21,885 nucleotides of DNA from Firmicutes bacterium UBA3871 (GCA_002392265.1 DGGP01000035.1:1-21885), one strand, 5' to 3'; counted from the stretch's first letter, positions 7,578-14,337 are shown. The notes: generated by a model not told the origin, from the letters alone. A program made the numbers and translations.

Positions 7578-8432
7578 CTACGCCAAAATCTCATCCACAT
7601 ATTTCCCTTGCCCACGGTAATTAATACGAGCAAGTCTAACTTTATCTTCGCCCAGTTTCGCTTCTTCACTACGCACTGTTGCGTGGTATTCGCTTTCATT
7701 AGCAGGGATATAACACCTTTCCAAGATGCGCAGTTTTTGAGCGGCTCTCTCGGTCTTAAAAACAAACTGCCGACCGAGATTTGTTGCTGCCAGGCAATGT
7801 TTACATTGCTCATCCGTGATCTCACCTGTTATGAACGAATTTATTATTTGGAACATGCGATTATCGGCAATGGGTGCGATAATATAGTCGCAGTCTTGTG
7901 CTTCCCTCGCTAGTTTTTTGACCAGCTCGTGGCCTTCATATCTTTCCAATGTGCCACGGAAAAAAGCTATAGTCAACATCCAATCGCAATCAACGCTATA
8001 TTCTTTGCATTTTAGCCCTGCAGGATCAAAATCAAGCATATATATCGAAGCTCCGCCAAAGCCGGATACAAAGGATACGGCCTGGTCGTAATTCTCTCCG
8101 GTATAGAAGCCCTGTCCCATGTCGTTATTGGTTCTGCTTCTTTTAGCATCTATCTCGCCGGAGATTTCGCCCTTTGCGGCATGGAAAAGGAATGTTCTGC
8201 CGGGTTGTAGGCTTTCGCGATGCAGCATCTCTTTCAATCTATTCAATCGGATGTTCTTTGAAAAAGCATATGCATATACTTTTTCCAAAAGTTCCGCGGA
8301 AGGCTGCGTTTTCCCGGTTTCACTACGTGATATAGTGACCTGTTGCACATCAATCTCTTTTGCAAAATCCGTTTGGCTCAACGACAGCAGTTCACGTATT
8401 GATTTAATGTCCTGAGCATAATTGTAATACAT
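7578..8432 (-). CDS. HTH (XRE) plus DUF3990 ADP-ribosyltransferase-like protein, toxin candidate
   Basis: A 284-residue fusion. Residues 8-55 form an XRE helix-turn-helix (SQTDFAKEIDVQQVTISRSE). Residues about 80-250 match the DUF3990 pattern: TFLFHAAKGEI with H84, DMGQGFYTG with Y110, then DYIIAPIADNRMF, and near 230 GRQFVFKTERA. H...GxGFY is the arrangement of ADP-ribosyltransferase-fold toxins, which modify targets using NAD. The 163-aa partner gene follows 21 bp downstream. The attached DNA-binding domain suggests that the protein represses its own promoter. The start ATG at 8432 has GAGAGGGG upstream. An intact, apparently autoregulated toxin-antitoxin unit is likely; target and activity are unknown. 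Confidence 0.75.
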   Translation of the reverse strand: MYYNYAQDIKSIRELLSLSQTDFAKEIDVQQVTISRSETGKTQPSAELLEKVYAYAFSKNIRLNRLKEMLHRESLQPGRTFLFHAAKGEISGEIDAKRSRTNNDMGQGFYTGENYDQAVSFVSGFGGASIYMLDFDPAGLKCKEYSVDCDWMLTIAFFRGTLERYEGHELVKKLAREAQDCDYIIAPIADNRMFQIINSFITGEITDEQCKHCLAATNLGRQFVFKTERAAQKLRILERCYIPANESEYHATVRSEEAKLGEDKVRLARINYRGQGKYVDEILA

Positions 8433-8643
8433 TTTATAGTTTGTCCCCTCTCTGTTTCAACAGCGTTCCGTCCAAAAATCTCTCTAACTTGTTTATAACA
8501 TATTACTTAAAGAAGTTTTGCTCGCGCGCACCTTTTATTGAAACTACCGCATTTCTTCAAAATTATCGTCCCACCTATCAATTCTCACCGTTTTATGCTA
8601 TCATTAAACAAGTTAAAATATTACACCCCCCGGAGGTACACAC
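8433..8643. other. Divergent intergenic region
   Basis: This stretch separates the leftward HTH-ART operon from the rightward nitroreductase gene and must hold both promoters. No pair of -35/-10 boxes stands out clearly. The nitroreductase ribosome binding site GGAGG lies at 8631-8635. Confidence 0.5.
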
Positions 8644-9189
8644 ATGGAATTCAAACAAGCAGCAAAAACCCGCCGCAGCATTCGCAGATTCGAGGACAGG
8701 GAAATCCCTCGCGAAGTCTTCGAAGAAATCGTCGAATCCGCACGCTTTGCGCCAAGCTGGAAGAATGTGCAGCCCGCACGCTACATTATCGTGGCCGACC
8801 CCGCAAAACGCGCAGAGCTTGCACAACCGGAATGCGTATTCAACTTCACATTCAACCTGGCCACTTTGGAAAGTGCGCGCGCCATTGTGCTGCTTACTTA
8901 TGTGAAGGGCCGCTCCGGCTACGAGCGCGACGGTTCGTTCAGCACGCCAAAGGGCGCATTCTGGGAAGCCTTTGACGCCGGCATCGCAGCTCAGACATTC
9001 TGCCTCGCCGCACACGACAAGGGCATCGGCACTGTGATCCTCGGCTACTTCGACGAAGAAGCCATCCGCAAGGCAGTTGCCATCCCCGAAGAGCAAGCCA
9101 TCGGCGCAGTCATCGCCTGCGGCTACCCCGCAGAGTCCCCGGCCGCTCCGAAGAGAAAGGAAGTAGGCGAACTGATGGAGATGATTTAG
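8644..9189 (+). CDS. Nitroreductase family FMN oxidoreductase
   Basis: A 181-residue protein typical of small nitroreductase-fold enzymes that use FMN and NAD(P)H to reduce nitro or quinone compounds. RRSIRRFEDREIP near residues 10-22 is the N-terminal FMN phosphate-binding motif; APSWKNVQPARYIIV at 36-50 is the next conserved block; GIGTVILGYFDEE at about 126-138 and VIACGYPAE near 157-165 complete the fold. A strong GGAGG lies 8 bp before the ATG. It is one of only two intact plus-strand genes here, is followed by its own terminator, and is probably monocistronic. Substrate unknown. Confidence 0.9.
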   Translation: MEFKQAAKTRRSIRRFEDREIPREVFEEIVESARFAPSWKNVQPARYIIVADPAKRAELAQPECVFNFTFNLATLESARAIVLLTYVKGRSGYERDGSFSTPKGAFWEAFDAGIAAQTFCLAAHDKGIGTVILGYFDEEAIRKAVAIPEEQAIGAVIACGYPAESPAAPKRKEVGELMEMI

Positions 9190-9223
9190 TAACAGGTGAT
9201 ATATTAATTAGAAGCAAAAACAT

Positions 9224-9269
9224 AAGCGCAGTCAAAATTGGCTTGATTTTGATTGCGCTTTTTATTTTT
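9224..9269 (+). terminator. Rho-independent terminator of the nitroreductase gene
   Basis: AAGCGCA pairs with TGCGCTT and TCAAAAT with ATTTTGA around a 7-base loop, with one G-T pair between the blocks. TTTATTTTT follows directly. It lies 35 bp after the nitroreductase stop. Confidence 0.85.
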
Positions 9270-9315
9270 GCATCATCTATCATCAATTTTTGACGATTTT
9301 TGCAATGTGCCCTAT

Positions 9316-9361
9316 CTCACCGGCAGCTGCGACTCACGAAGAGCGACACGGCACATAAGCC
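9316..9361 (-). pseudogene. Remnant of a DUF2971 gene (3' end joined to an internal piece)
   Basis: The 20 bases at 9316-9335 are identical to 11779-11798, the 3' end of the intact DUF2971 gene. In this copy the last codons read L-P-V-R-stop with AGA and TAG where the intact gene has AGG and TAA. Directly beyond, 9343-9361 matches 12330-12349 of the same gene (the V-P-C-H-A-Y-I region), so more than 500 bp between these points have been lost. It is a decayed paralogue, not a gene. Confidence 0.7.
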
Positions 9362-9411
9362 ATCACGCCGCCCTTCCCACCGCTTTCGGGGTCGGATGAG
9401 GGAAGTAGAAA

Positions 9412-10455
9412 TCACCCTTCATTTTTAAGCAAATACTTATTATTAACCACTTTCATCGAAAGCGATGCGCTGATTCGCTCGGAAAAAACTGGTTCTGTTG
9501 GACGTATCACGATGCCTTCTTTCTTCCCACCGTTTGGATAGTTTCCATCAGCCCTTTCGAGAAGAGATTCAACTGAAGGGTATTTGGAAGGAAGATTCTT
9601 GCCAACTTCCTCGATTGGCACCATCTGCAAGTCTATCGCGTCGCAAATTTCTTGCATTCGCGAAAGACCAACTCGCTTACCGTTCTCCCTAACTGTAAAC
9701 ACGTACCACTCAGGGCGCGCCAGTTTCAACCTGTTACTCTGAATCCCCGGCGCGCATAGTTCTCCTTGGATAGTAAGCATTGTAACGCCGGTTTTCGCAC
9801 AAAAATCACGAATCTTGCTTTCGAGGTCGTTTTTCTTTACCAATTCATAAAAAGCGCTCTTTCCATCGTCCTTGTATTCGTAATTATGCCCTGTAACGTG
9901 AAATCCGTTTTCATCCAAAGATATTGAGTGAGATGAACCGTCCATTTTGGTACTAATATAATATTCGAGACCGGCGAAGTCACCAATCAGCTCAGGCTCT
10001 GCCTGCACACGTGTCTCATCTGTATGCGGAACATCTGCAGGAAGCGTACCTATAACCGTACCTCCCGTAGTCGCCTTCTCTTCAATTTCCCATTTTTTCA
10101 CGCCAAGTGCTTCTGTAACATCGGTCCCTAATTCAACCTCTCCTGTAACCACACCCAACAATGAAATTGGCAGCAACAATCCTTGAGAAATTTGCCCTTT
10201 AAACTTCATTGTCTTTAACCGAAAGCCCTCACCCATTATGTTAGTATTCCTATAACTGGATGCCCGCAGAAACTCAAACTCCGGCCGAACCGGCAGAAAG
10301 CTGTCAATTTCAAAATAGATTGCAAGGTCCATTGGTTTAAACTGACCTTTATTTACTACACATTGCCAGCCAAGAACATGCGCCAGTTCAATCCTGTCCG
10401 CTCCTTCTATAGGTTCAATATTCCAAACCCGTTGTATACTTGCTAGTTTTCTCAT
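9412..10455 (-). CDS. RNA ligase, Rnl5/DraRnl (DRB0094) family
   Basis: A 347-residue ATP-dependent RNA ligase. The first 100 residues, starting MRKLASIQRV, match the OB-fold-like N-terminal module of this clade. The nucleotidyltransferase core has motif I STKMDGSS with the AMP-accepting K170, QGELCAPGIQ (E232), motif IV KEGIVIRP (312-319) and motif V SLSMKVVNNKYL (K335, K340). The Deinococcus member seals 5'-phosphate/3'-OH nicks where the 3'-OH strand is RNA. The start at 10455 is fixed by GGAGGAG 7 bp upstream. All catalytic residues are present. It is divergent from an XRE regulator, which hints at controlled, stress-linked expression; its in vivo substrate is not evident. Confidence 0.92.
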   Translation of the reverse strand: MRKLASIQRVWNIEPIEGADRIELAHVLGWQCVVNKGQFKPMDLAIYFEIDSFLPVRPEFEFLRASSYRNTNIMGEGFRLKTMKFKGQISQGLLLPISLLGVVTGEVELGTDVTEALGVKKWEIEEKATTGGTVIGTLPADVPHTDETRVQAEPELIGDFAGLEYYISTKMDGSSHSISLDENGFHVTGHNYEYKDDGKSAFYELVKKNDLESKIRDFCAKTGVTMLTIQGELCAPGIQSNRLKLARPEWYVFTVRENGKRVGLSRMQEICDAIDLQMVPIEEVGKNLPSKYPSVESLLERADGNYPNGGKKEGIVIRPTEPVFSERISASLSMKVVNNKYLLKNEG

Positions 10456-10531
10456 AAATTTCTCCTCCTGGGATTGTATTCGCCCCGTGTTGTGTGTTAC
10501 TCTAAAGGAAAGAAACTTTGGAGCGTGCAAA

Positions 10532-10873
10532 ATGAAACAAACACTGATACCTGAACGACTTGTAAAGGCGCGTGAGCGCATGAACATCAACAAGGCACAG
10601 GCCGCCGAACTGGTAGGTCTCTCGCCAATAGGCTATCTCCGCTACGAGCAAGGGCTACGCGTGCCGTCGCTGCAGACTGTGCAAGCCATCGCACTAGCAC
10701 TGAACACATCAGCAAGCTATCTAACCGGCGAAACAGACGACCCTGCAGCAGATCAAATCCTTGTTACTCGCGACAAAAACGACAAACTGTTCGAACTGGT
10801 AATGAAGATAGACAACGACGAGTCCGAACACATAGAGCGACTCCTCGCCTACTACGAAAAGATCAAGAAGTAG
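10532..10873 (+). CDS. XRE-family transcriptional regulator
   Basis: A 113-residue protein with an N-terminal HTH at about residues 5-62 (NKAQAAELVGLSPIGYLRYE, then VPSLQTVQAIALALNTSASYL). The C-terminal half is acidic and helical (ESEHIERLLAYYEKIKK), a likely dimerisation tail. The ATG at 10532 is chosen for GGAG 8 bp upstream; an ATG at 10487 lacks one. It is divergent from the RNA ligase with 76 bp between start codons, so it may control that gene and itself. A perfect terminator hairpin follows. Confidence 0.85.
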   Translation: MKQTLIPERLVKARERMNINKAQAAELVGLSPIGYLRYEQGLRVPSLQTVQAIALALNTSASYLTGETDDPAADQILVTRDKNDKLFELVMKIDNDESEHIERLLAYYEKIKK

Positions 10874-10879
10874 GCTGTA

Positions 10880-10935
10880 TTATTAACCATTGGTTATATA
10901 TTATTACATAAAAAGGCTCACGTCAAGAGCCTTTT
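10880..10935. repeat. Left copy of a 56-bp direct repeat flanking hicAB
   Basis: It is identical to 11701-11756 over the first 30 bases and differs at three of 56 positions overall. The repeat holds AACCATTGGTT, a palindrome with a single central base, followed by an AT-rich stretch and a terminator hairpin. The two copies lie 821 bp apart in the same orientation and enclose exactly the hicAB unit and its promoter. Confidence 0.9.
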
Positions 10936-10936
10936 T
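10910..10936. terminator. Bidirectional terminator between the XRE gene and hicB
   Basis: AAAAAGGCTC pairs perfectly with GAGCCTTTTT around a 7-base loop. T-runs occur on either strand, so it can serve the rightward XRE gene (stop 37 bp away) and the leftward hicAB operon. Confidence 0.85.
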
Positions 10937-10981
10937 GTGTTGCCTATATCATTAAAATCCTCCGTTTTACCGCATTTCCGA

Positions 10982-11317
10982 CTAAACGTACGCGGATATT
11001 GCCTGCTCGACCACTTTGTTTAATGACACACCCTCTGACTGCGCAGTCATAAATAGCTTGCGGTGCAGCTCCGGAGAAATGCGCACATTGAACATTCCGC
11101 TGTATTCCTTTTGCGGTGTTTTGCCAATTTCCTCGCAAAATGCAAGGTAATCATCAACAGCATTTTGAAATTGAGCCTCGATATCCTTTGCACTCTCCGA
11201 GTGAAAATCCACCAAATCTTCAATTCCTAAAATCCTTCCGTAAAAAATCTTGTCCTCAACGGAATACTCCGGTTTCGCACTATACCCTTTGTAATGGAGA
11301 AGATTATCCTTTTTCAT
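10982..11317 (-). CDS. hicB: HicB-type antitoxin
   Basis: A 111-residue antitoxin. The N-terminal half has the partial RNase H-like HicB fold (YSVEDKIFYGRILGIEDLVDFHSES, FQNAVDDYLAFCEE), and the end is a ribbon-helix-helix DNA-binding domain (MFNVRISPELHRKLFMTAQS, SLNKVVEQAI). It neutralises HicA and should repress the operon. Its ATG overlaps the hicA stop as ATGA, the usual coupling. Downstream is the bidirectional terminator. Confidence 0.92.
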   Translation of the reverse strand: MKKDNLLHYKGYSAKPEYSVEDKIFYGRILGIEDLVDFHSESAKDIEAQFQNAVDDYLAFCEEIGKTPQKEYSGMFNVRISPELHRKLFMTAQSEGVSLNKVVEQAISAYV

Positions 11318-11577
11318 ATGTGACCATGCTCCTTTAGAAAACTAACAACCGAATCCACTGAAGGTTTTACCATTTCATCGCCGGGATGAGGTTTGTGCAG
11401 CATAATAGCAGCTTTAGTCTCCGGGTGATAGAATTTTACACGTGATCCGGATGTTGCCCCTTTGGTTGACTCTACATACCCAAAGTGTGCCATTACCACA
11501 CGCAATTCCGAATATCGAAAGTTTGCCGGCGTTGGTGTTGCACAAAGTTTCTTCAGTAATTTGTCGATTTTCCCCAT
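11314..11577 (-). CDS. hicA: HicA-type mRNA interferase toxin
   Basis: An 87-residue protein of the double-stranded-RNA-binding-fold HicA family, which cleaves mRNA independently of the ribosome. The signature region reads TSGSRVKFYHPETKAA, then LHKPHPGDEM, followed by a helix with VVSFLKEHGHI. Many HicA proteins have GSH where this has GSR; here the nearby histidines H50, H60 and H63 are the candidates for catalysis, as in the HKPHP subgroup. GGGGAGG precedes the ATG. The first gene of hicAB, it looks intact. Confidence 0.9.
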   Translation of the reverse strand: MGKIDKLLKKLCATPTPANFRYSELRVVMAHFGYVESTKGATSGSRVKFYHPETKAAIMLHKPHPGDEMVKPSVDSVVSFLKEHGHI

Positions 11578-11612
11578 TTTACATACACGCCTCCCCGCGT
11601 GACTGTTTTTTG

Positions 11613-11673
11613 GTTACATATATTTTACCACATTACAAAGTAGTGTCAAGTACCAGTTACATTTTCGGTTACA
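11613..11673 (-). promoter_or_regulatory. hicAB promoter with TGTAAC repeats
   Basis: On the minus strand a perfect -35 TTGACA (11649-11644) and a -10 TAAAAT (11627-11622) are separated by 16 bp. TGTAAC occurs three times around them: 11618-11613 (downstream of -10), 11661-11656 and 11673-11668 (upstream of -35). These are candidate binding sites for the HicB ribbon-helix-helix domain. Confidence 0.6.
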
Positions 11674-11700
11674 ATTCGCCAAAATCTCGGTCGAGCCGTT

Positions 11701-11756
11701 TTATTAACCATTGGTTATATATTATTACATGAAAAGACTCTCGTCAAGAGCCTTTT
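11701..11756. repeat. Right copy of the 56-bp direct repeat flanking hicAB
   Basis: It is the partner of 10880-10935. Its hairpin has a G-to-A change that creates an A/C mismatch in plus-strand RNA but a tolerated G-U pair in minus-strand RNA. It therefore still works as a terminator for the leftward DUF2971 gene, whose stop lies 19 bp away. Confidence 0.9.
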
Positions 11757-11774
11757 ATTTTTTTGCAACATCTA

Positions 11775-12713
11775 TTACCTCACCGGCAGCTGCGACTCCC
11801 GAACCGGGCAGTCATACCCACACTGCGCCAAGTATTCGCGCGTAGTATCCATCACAAACGCATTCTCTATGAACGGACTGATTAAAACCTCTTGCAAGAA
11901 CGCATCGCCGTTTTCTATTGTCATATCCACATAAGGCACCAGTATGCCACCCTGGGCGCGGAATTGCACCTCCAGCGCGCGAATCGGCTGATACATCACA
12001 AACCTATATTCGTGCTCCGACGCATAGCATTCATGCTTGAACTCAAACTGCAGCTTCTTGAGAACCGACTGAATCAAACCCTTCGCAGCTCTGCCTCTCT
12101 CGTCTGCACGCTCATCTTCAATCCTGGCATAAGCACAAAACGCATCATCGATCAGCTCGCGCAATATTCCCCTCTTCGCCACGTCATCATAAATCACCGG
12201 ATAGGCATGAATATCTTTCCCGACAAACAAATCCGCTCCGCACCTAAGCCCGTATCCACTCTTTCCCTTTGAATAGTACCTCCACATATCCAGAGAATCT
12301 TCTTTCAGAGAGAAGCTGCATATGTAAGCGTGACACGGCACATAAGCCGCCACTCTTTCGTTCTCCCAGCTACCCTCTACAGGCACCGGGAATTTGATGA
12401 ATTGATCGGTAGCGATTTCCGCATCCTTTATTGCGTCAAAGAAGGCTTGCGAAATCTCGCCACGTGCCAGCATTTCACCACATACACTACGGTACAAGGA
12501 CATAATGTGCTTGCCCTCCGATGGGTCATTCAAGCAATCACTGCGCGTAAACCAAAAGTGAAGTTTACCACGTTCGGTGATGTCGTTCCTGACAACGCCC
12601 ATCAAGCCCTCTGCATTGGTATAGTGCCAAAGGGTGGATATTTCTCCGATGCTCCTATCGGTATAATCCTTTTCATATAAATCTTTGAAAGTAAACTCAA
12701 TACATTTAGACAT
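11775..12713 (-). CDS. DUF2971 family protein (intact)
   Basis: A 312-residue protein. DUF2971 landmarks in order: LWHYTNAEGLMGV (28-40), FWFTRSDCLNDPSEG (53-67), CSFSLKEDSLDMWRYYS (132-148) with GYGL (153-156), and HECYASEHEYRFV (227-239). The HYT at the N-terminus and the ExEYR near the C-terminus recall ADP-ribosyltransferase-fold enzymes, but that is speculation; no function is established to my knowledge. The ATG at 12713 has AAAGGAG 9 bp upstream. Two decayed relatives of the same gene lie at 9.3 kb and 13.3 kb, so the family has been copied and lost here more than once. Confidence 0.85.
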   Translation of the reverse strand: MSKCIEFTFKDLYEKDYTDRSIGEISTLWHYTNAEGLMGVVRNDITERGKLHFWFTRSDCLNDPSEGKHIMSLYRSVCGEMLARGEISQAFFDAIKDAEIATDQFIKFPVPVEGSWENERVAAYVPCHAYICSFSLKEDSLDMWRYYSKGKSGYGLRCGADLFVGKDIHAYPVIYDDVAKRGILRELIDDAFCAYARIEDERADERGRAAKGLIQSVLKKLQFEFKHECYASEHEYRFVMYQPIRALEVQFRAQGGILVPYVDMTIENGDAFLQEVLISPFIENAFVMDTTREYLAQCGYDCPVRESQLPVR

Positions 12714-12781
12714 GTGTGCTCTCCTTTCGTGAGGTATTGTTCTGGCTTCCCTCATCCTTCCCTATCTGTTACAGTCTGTTT

Positions 12782-13255
12782 TTAACCTGCACTTCTGAGA
12801 AAGAAATGCCTATATACCAAATATGACACTACACTGTCAAACGCATTCCCTCCGCCGAACATCAGCGCAATGCAGACAAGCGTTGGCTGCCAAACTCCTG
12901 CCATGAACAACAGTAGCGGCTTGATAAAAACAGCCACAGGAATTGAGCAAGCAGCGTACACCCCAAACGATACCACCAGACCGCTTCTGACTCTGTTGGC
13001 AAAAGCTTTTTTATCTGCCAGCACACTAGCCATAAAGAAGTAAAGAGGCAATATCACCGCTTCGTTCAGTACTTCGTATATCAGATTAATCCATGACAAT
13101 TGTCCCGCAATAGAATACGCCCATTCCCCCGGTAACGCTCCAAGGAAATATGTCCTCAGTGTCGTATACAGAGTCGGGCACAACCCCATAAAGAGCAACG
13201 CCGCATATAGGCGATGATCTATTTTGCTCAATGACTCTTTTATTTTTGCAATCAT
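12782..13255 (-). pseudogene. Truncated polytopic membrane protein, MATE-like N-terminal part
   Basis: It encodes 157 residues with about four hydrophobic segments (around 17-35, 57-80, 90-112, 117-135). LRTYFLGALPGEWAYSIAGQ and LIYEVLNEAVILPLYFF look like the start of a MATE-type multidrug/oligosaccharide exporter, which would normally have about 430 residues and 12 segments. The reading frame stops at 12782 in the spacer before the DUF2971 gene. There is no ribosome binding site before the ATG. It is probably the remains of a transporter cut by the rearrangements that spread DUF2971 pieces. The family call is from pattern memory. Confidence 0.5.
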
Positions 13256-13277
13256 TATTTATACCATTTTGCGCTTT

Positions 13278-13442
13278 TCATGTATATAAACGAATCGGGC
13301 AGTCATACCCACACTGCGCCAAGTATTCGCGCGTTCAGCTTTGTCATTCCTGATGACACCCTTCAGGCCGTCTGACGTAGTCTTTTTCGTATAGTTCTTT
13401 GAATGTAAGGATATTGCATGCTTTTGTAGGATTACAATACAT
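13278..13442 (-). pseudogene. Second DUF2971 remnant with two internal deletions
   Basis: Read leftward from ATG 13442 it encodes TFKELYEKDY, matching the N-terminus of the intact DUF2971 protein. A shifted frame then gives TSDGLKGVIRNDKAER, matching its TNAEGLMGVVRNDITER, and the end gives REYLAQCGYDCP, matching its C-terminus up to a new stop at 13278. Bases 13291-13334 are nearly identical to 11800-11843. The two joins remove the segment before the HYT motif and about 250 codons in the centre. It is clearly dead. Confidence 0.85.
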
Positions 13443-13533
13443 GTGTTACACATAACAAAAAAATAAATACGGAAAACCAAACTTGTGTTATGCTTTGTTT
13501 ACCACAACCAAACAAACGCAGGAGGTTTTCCGC

Positions 13534-13671
13534 ATGAACAGTATAACACAAGATATTAAATTCTGTCTATCTCTTATTAAATACGCTGAAAAATTTGGTG
13601 TTTCCAAAGCCGCACGTAAGTACAAAACCTATCGTCAGTATGTCTATCGCTGGATGAAACGTTACGATTGA
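13534..13671 (+). pseudogene. Truncated IS transposase, N-terminal helix-turn-helix
   Basis: A strong AGGAGG precedes the ATG at 13534. The 45 residues (FCLSLIKYAEKFGVSKAARK, QYVYRWMKRYD) match the N-terminal HTH of DDE-type (IS3/IS481-like) transposases; the rest of the gene is missing. The last codons overlap the truncated end of the caspase gene on the other strand, so the IS fragment abuts that gene. An odd-centred palindrome (ATGTGTTACACAT, 13441-13453) upstream may belong to the IS end. Confidence 0.75.
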
Positions 13672-14306
13672 GAAATATTGGTTTTGAAAACGGGACGTTG
13701 TTGCCATGCCCCCAAAGATTGATCTACAAAGGAATATAGGCTTGCAGGTGTGATGTTTCCACTAATATCCGCTGCACCACCTTTTAACCCTTGGATTAGC
13801 AAATCTGTAAATACCCCGTGCTGGATAGCACCGTTCTCCGCTGATGTTTGCCAGCTTTGGCTTGCCGCTATAATAGTTACACCCTCACCGAGAACAGAAT
13901 TGTTATTAACGAGTAAGGATTCTCCCATCCTTGCGGCGAAACAGCAGTCAAGGATAATCACCTTATTCTTGCAATGTGAATCATTTGCCCAAGATAAAAT
14001 ATCCGTCATACGCAGGCCGAAATCGCCGGACGAAAAATCTGTTGTGCAAAGATAGCCTCCATCTGTTTCAGCACCATGACCAGAAAAATACAGTAAGGCT
14101 ATATCCGCATCGCCCTCAAAGAGTTGCTTGACTGCTGCGCGCAAATCAGTTTTAGTGCAAGTATCTGTTATCAGTTTGACATCGAAGTTTGGTGATCCGT
14201 CTCCGTTCGCTTCAATTAACTCTTGAATAGCAATCGCATCATTGTCGCACCAATCCAGCGGGCAGCCCGGATATTCATTTAAGCCAACCACTAATGCTTT
14301 CTTAAT
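13662..14306 (-). pseudogene. Caspase-like protease (peptidase C14), 3'-truncated, apparent ATT start
   Basis: The visible 214 residues form a metacaspase-type p20/p10 domain: KKALVVGLNEYPG at the start, YFSGHGAE with catalytic H77, and IILDCCFAARMG with catalytic C122; GEGVTIIAASQ and HGVFTDLL follow. No ATG exists in frame. ATT at 14306 is preferred because AAAGGAGG lies 7 bp upstream and the protein then begins (M)KKALVVG as in relatives; a GTG five codons inside would delete the first strand. The frame ends just after RPVFKTNIS, where relatives continue for roughly 50-80 residues, at the junction with the IS fragment. Bacterial caspases often act in phage-triggered cell death. The active-site pair is intact, but the protein is cut short and perhaps poorly started. 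Confidence 0.75.
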
Positions 14307-14313
14307 ATGTTTA

Positions 14314-14337
14314 CCTCCTTTATATCACTAATTAGTG
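14314..14337 (-). promoter_or_regulatory. Caspase-gene ribosome binding site and 12-bp palindrome
   Basis: The Shine-Dalgarno sequence AAAGGAGG spans 14321-14314, ideally placed for the ATT codon at 14306-14304. A perfect 12-bp palindrome, CACTAATTAGTG (14326-14337), sits 4 bp upstream of it. It could be an operator or a small RNA hairpin near the ribosome site. No -35/-10 pair is seen in this short gap. Confidence 0.45.

Noticed and set aside
8593..9096. Minus-strand open frame opposite the nitroreductase
   Set aside because: The plus strand has a strong ribosome site, family motifs and a terminator; the antisense product is cysteine-rich and unlike a protein family.
9368..9411. CTTCCC/GGGAAG pair as a terminator for the RNA ligase gene
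   Set aside because: The arms are only 6 bp, far apart and with no T-run on the needed strand.
10456..10593. N-terminal extension of the RNA ligase
   Set aside because: It overlaps the divergent regulator gene; GGAGGAG correctly placed before 10455 fixes the shorter start.
13259..13480. 73-residue minus-strand open frame near the IS fragment
   Set aside because: It runs through pieces of the DUF2971 remnant in mixed frames and has no ribosome site; it is explained as pseudogene sequence.
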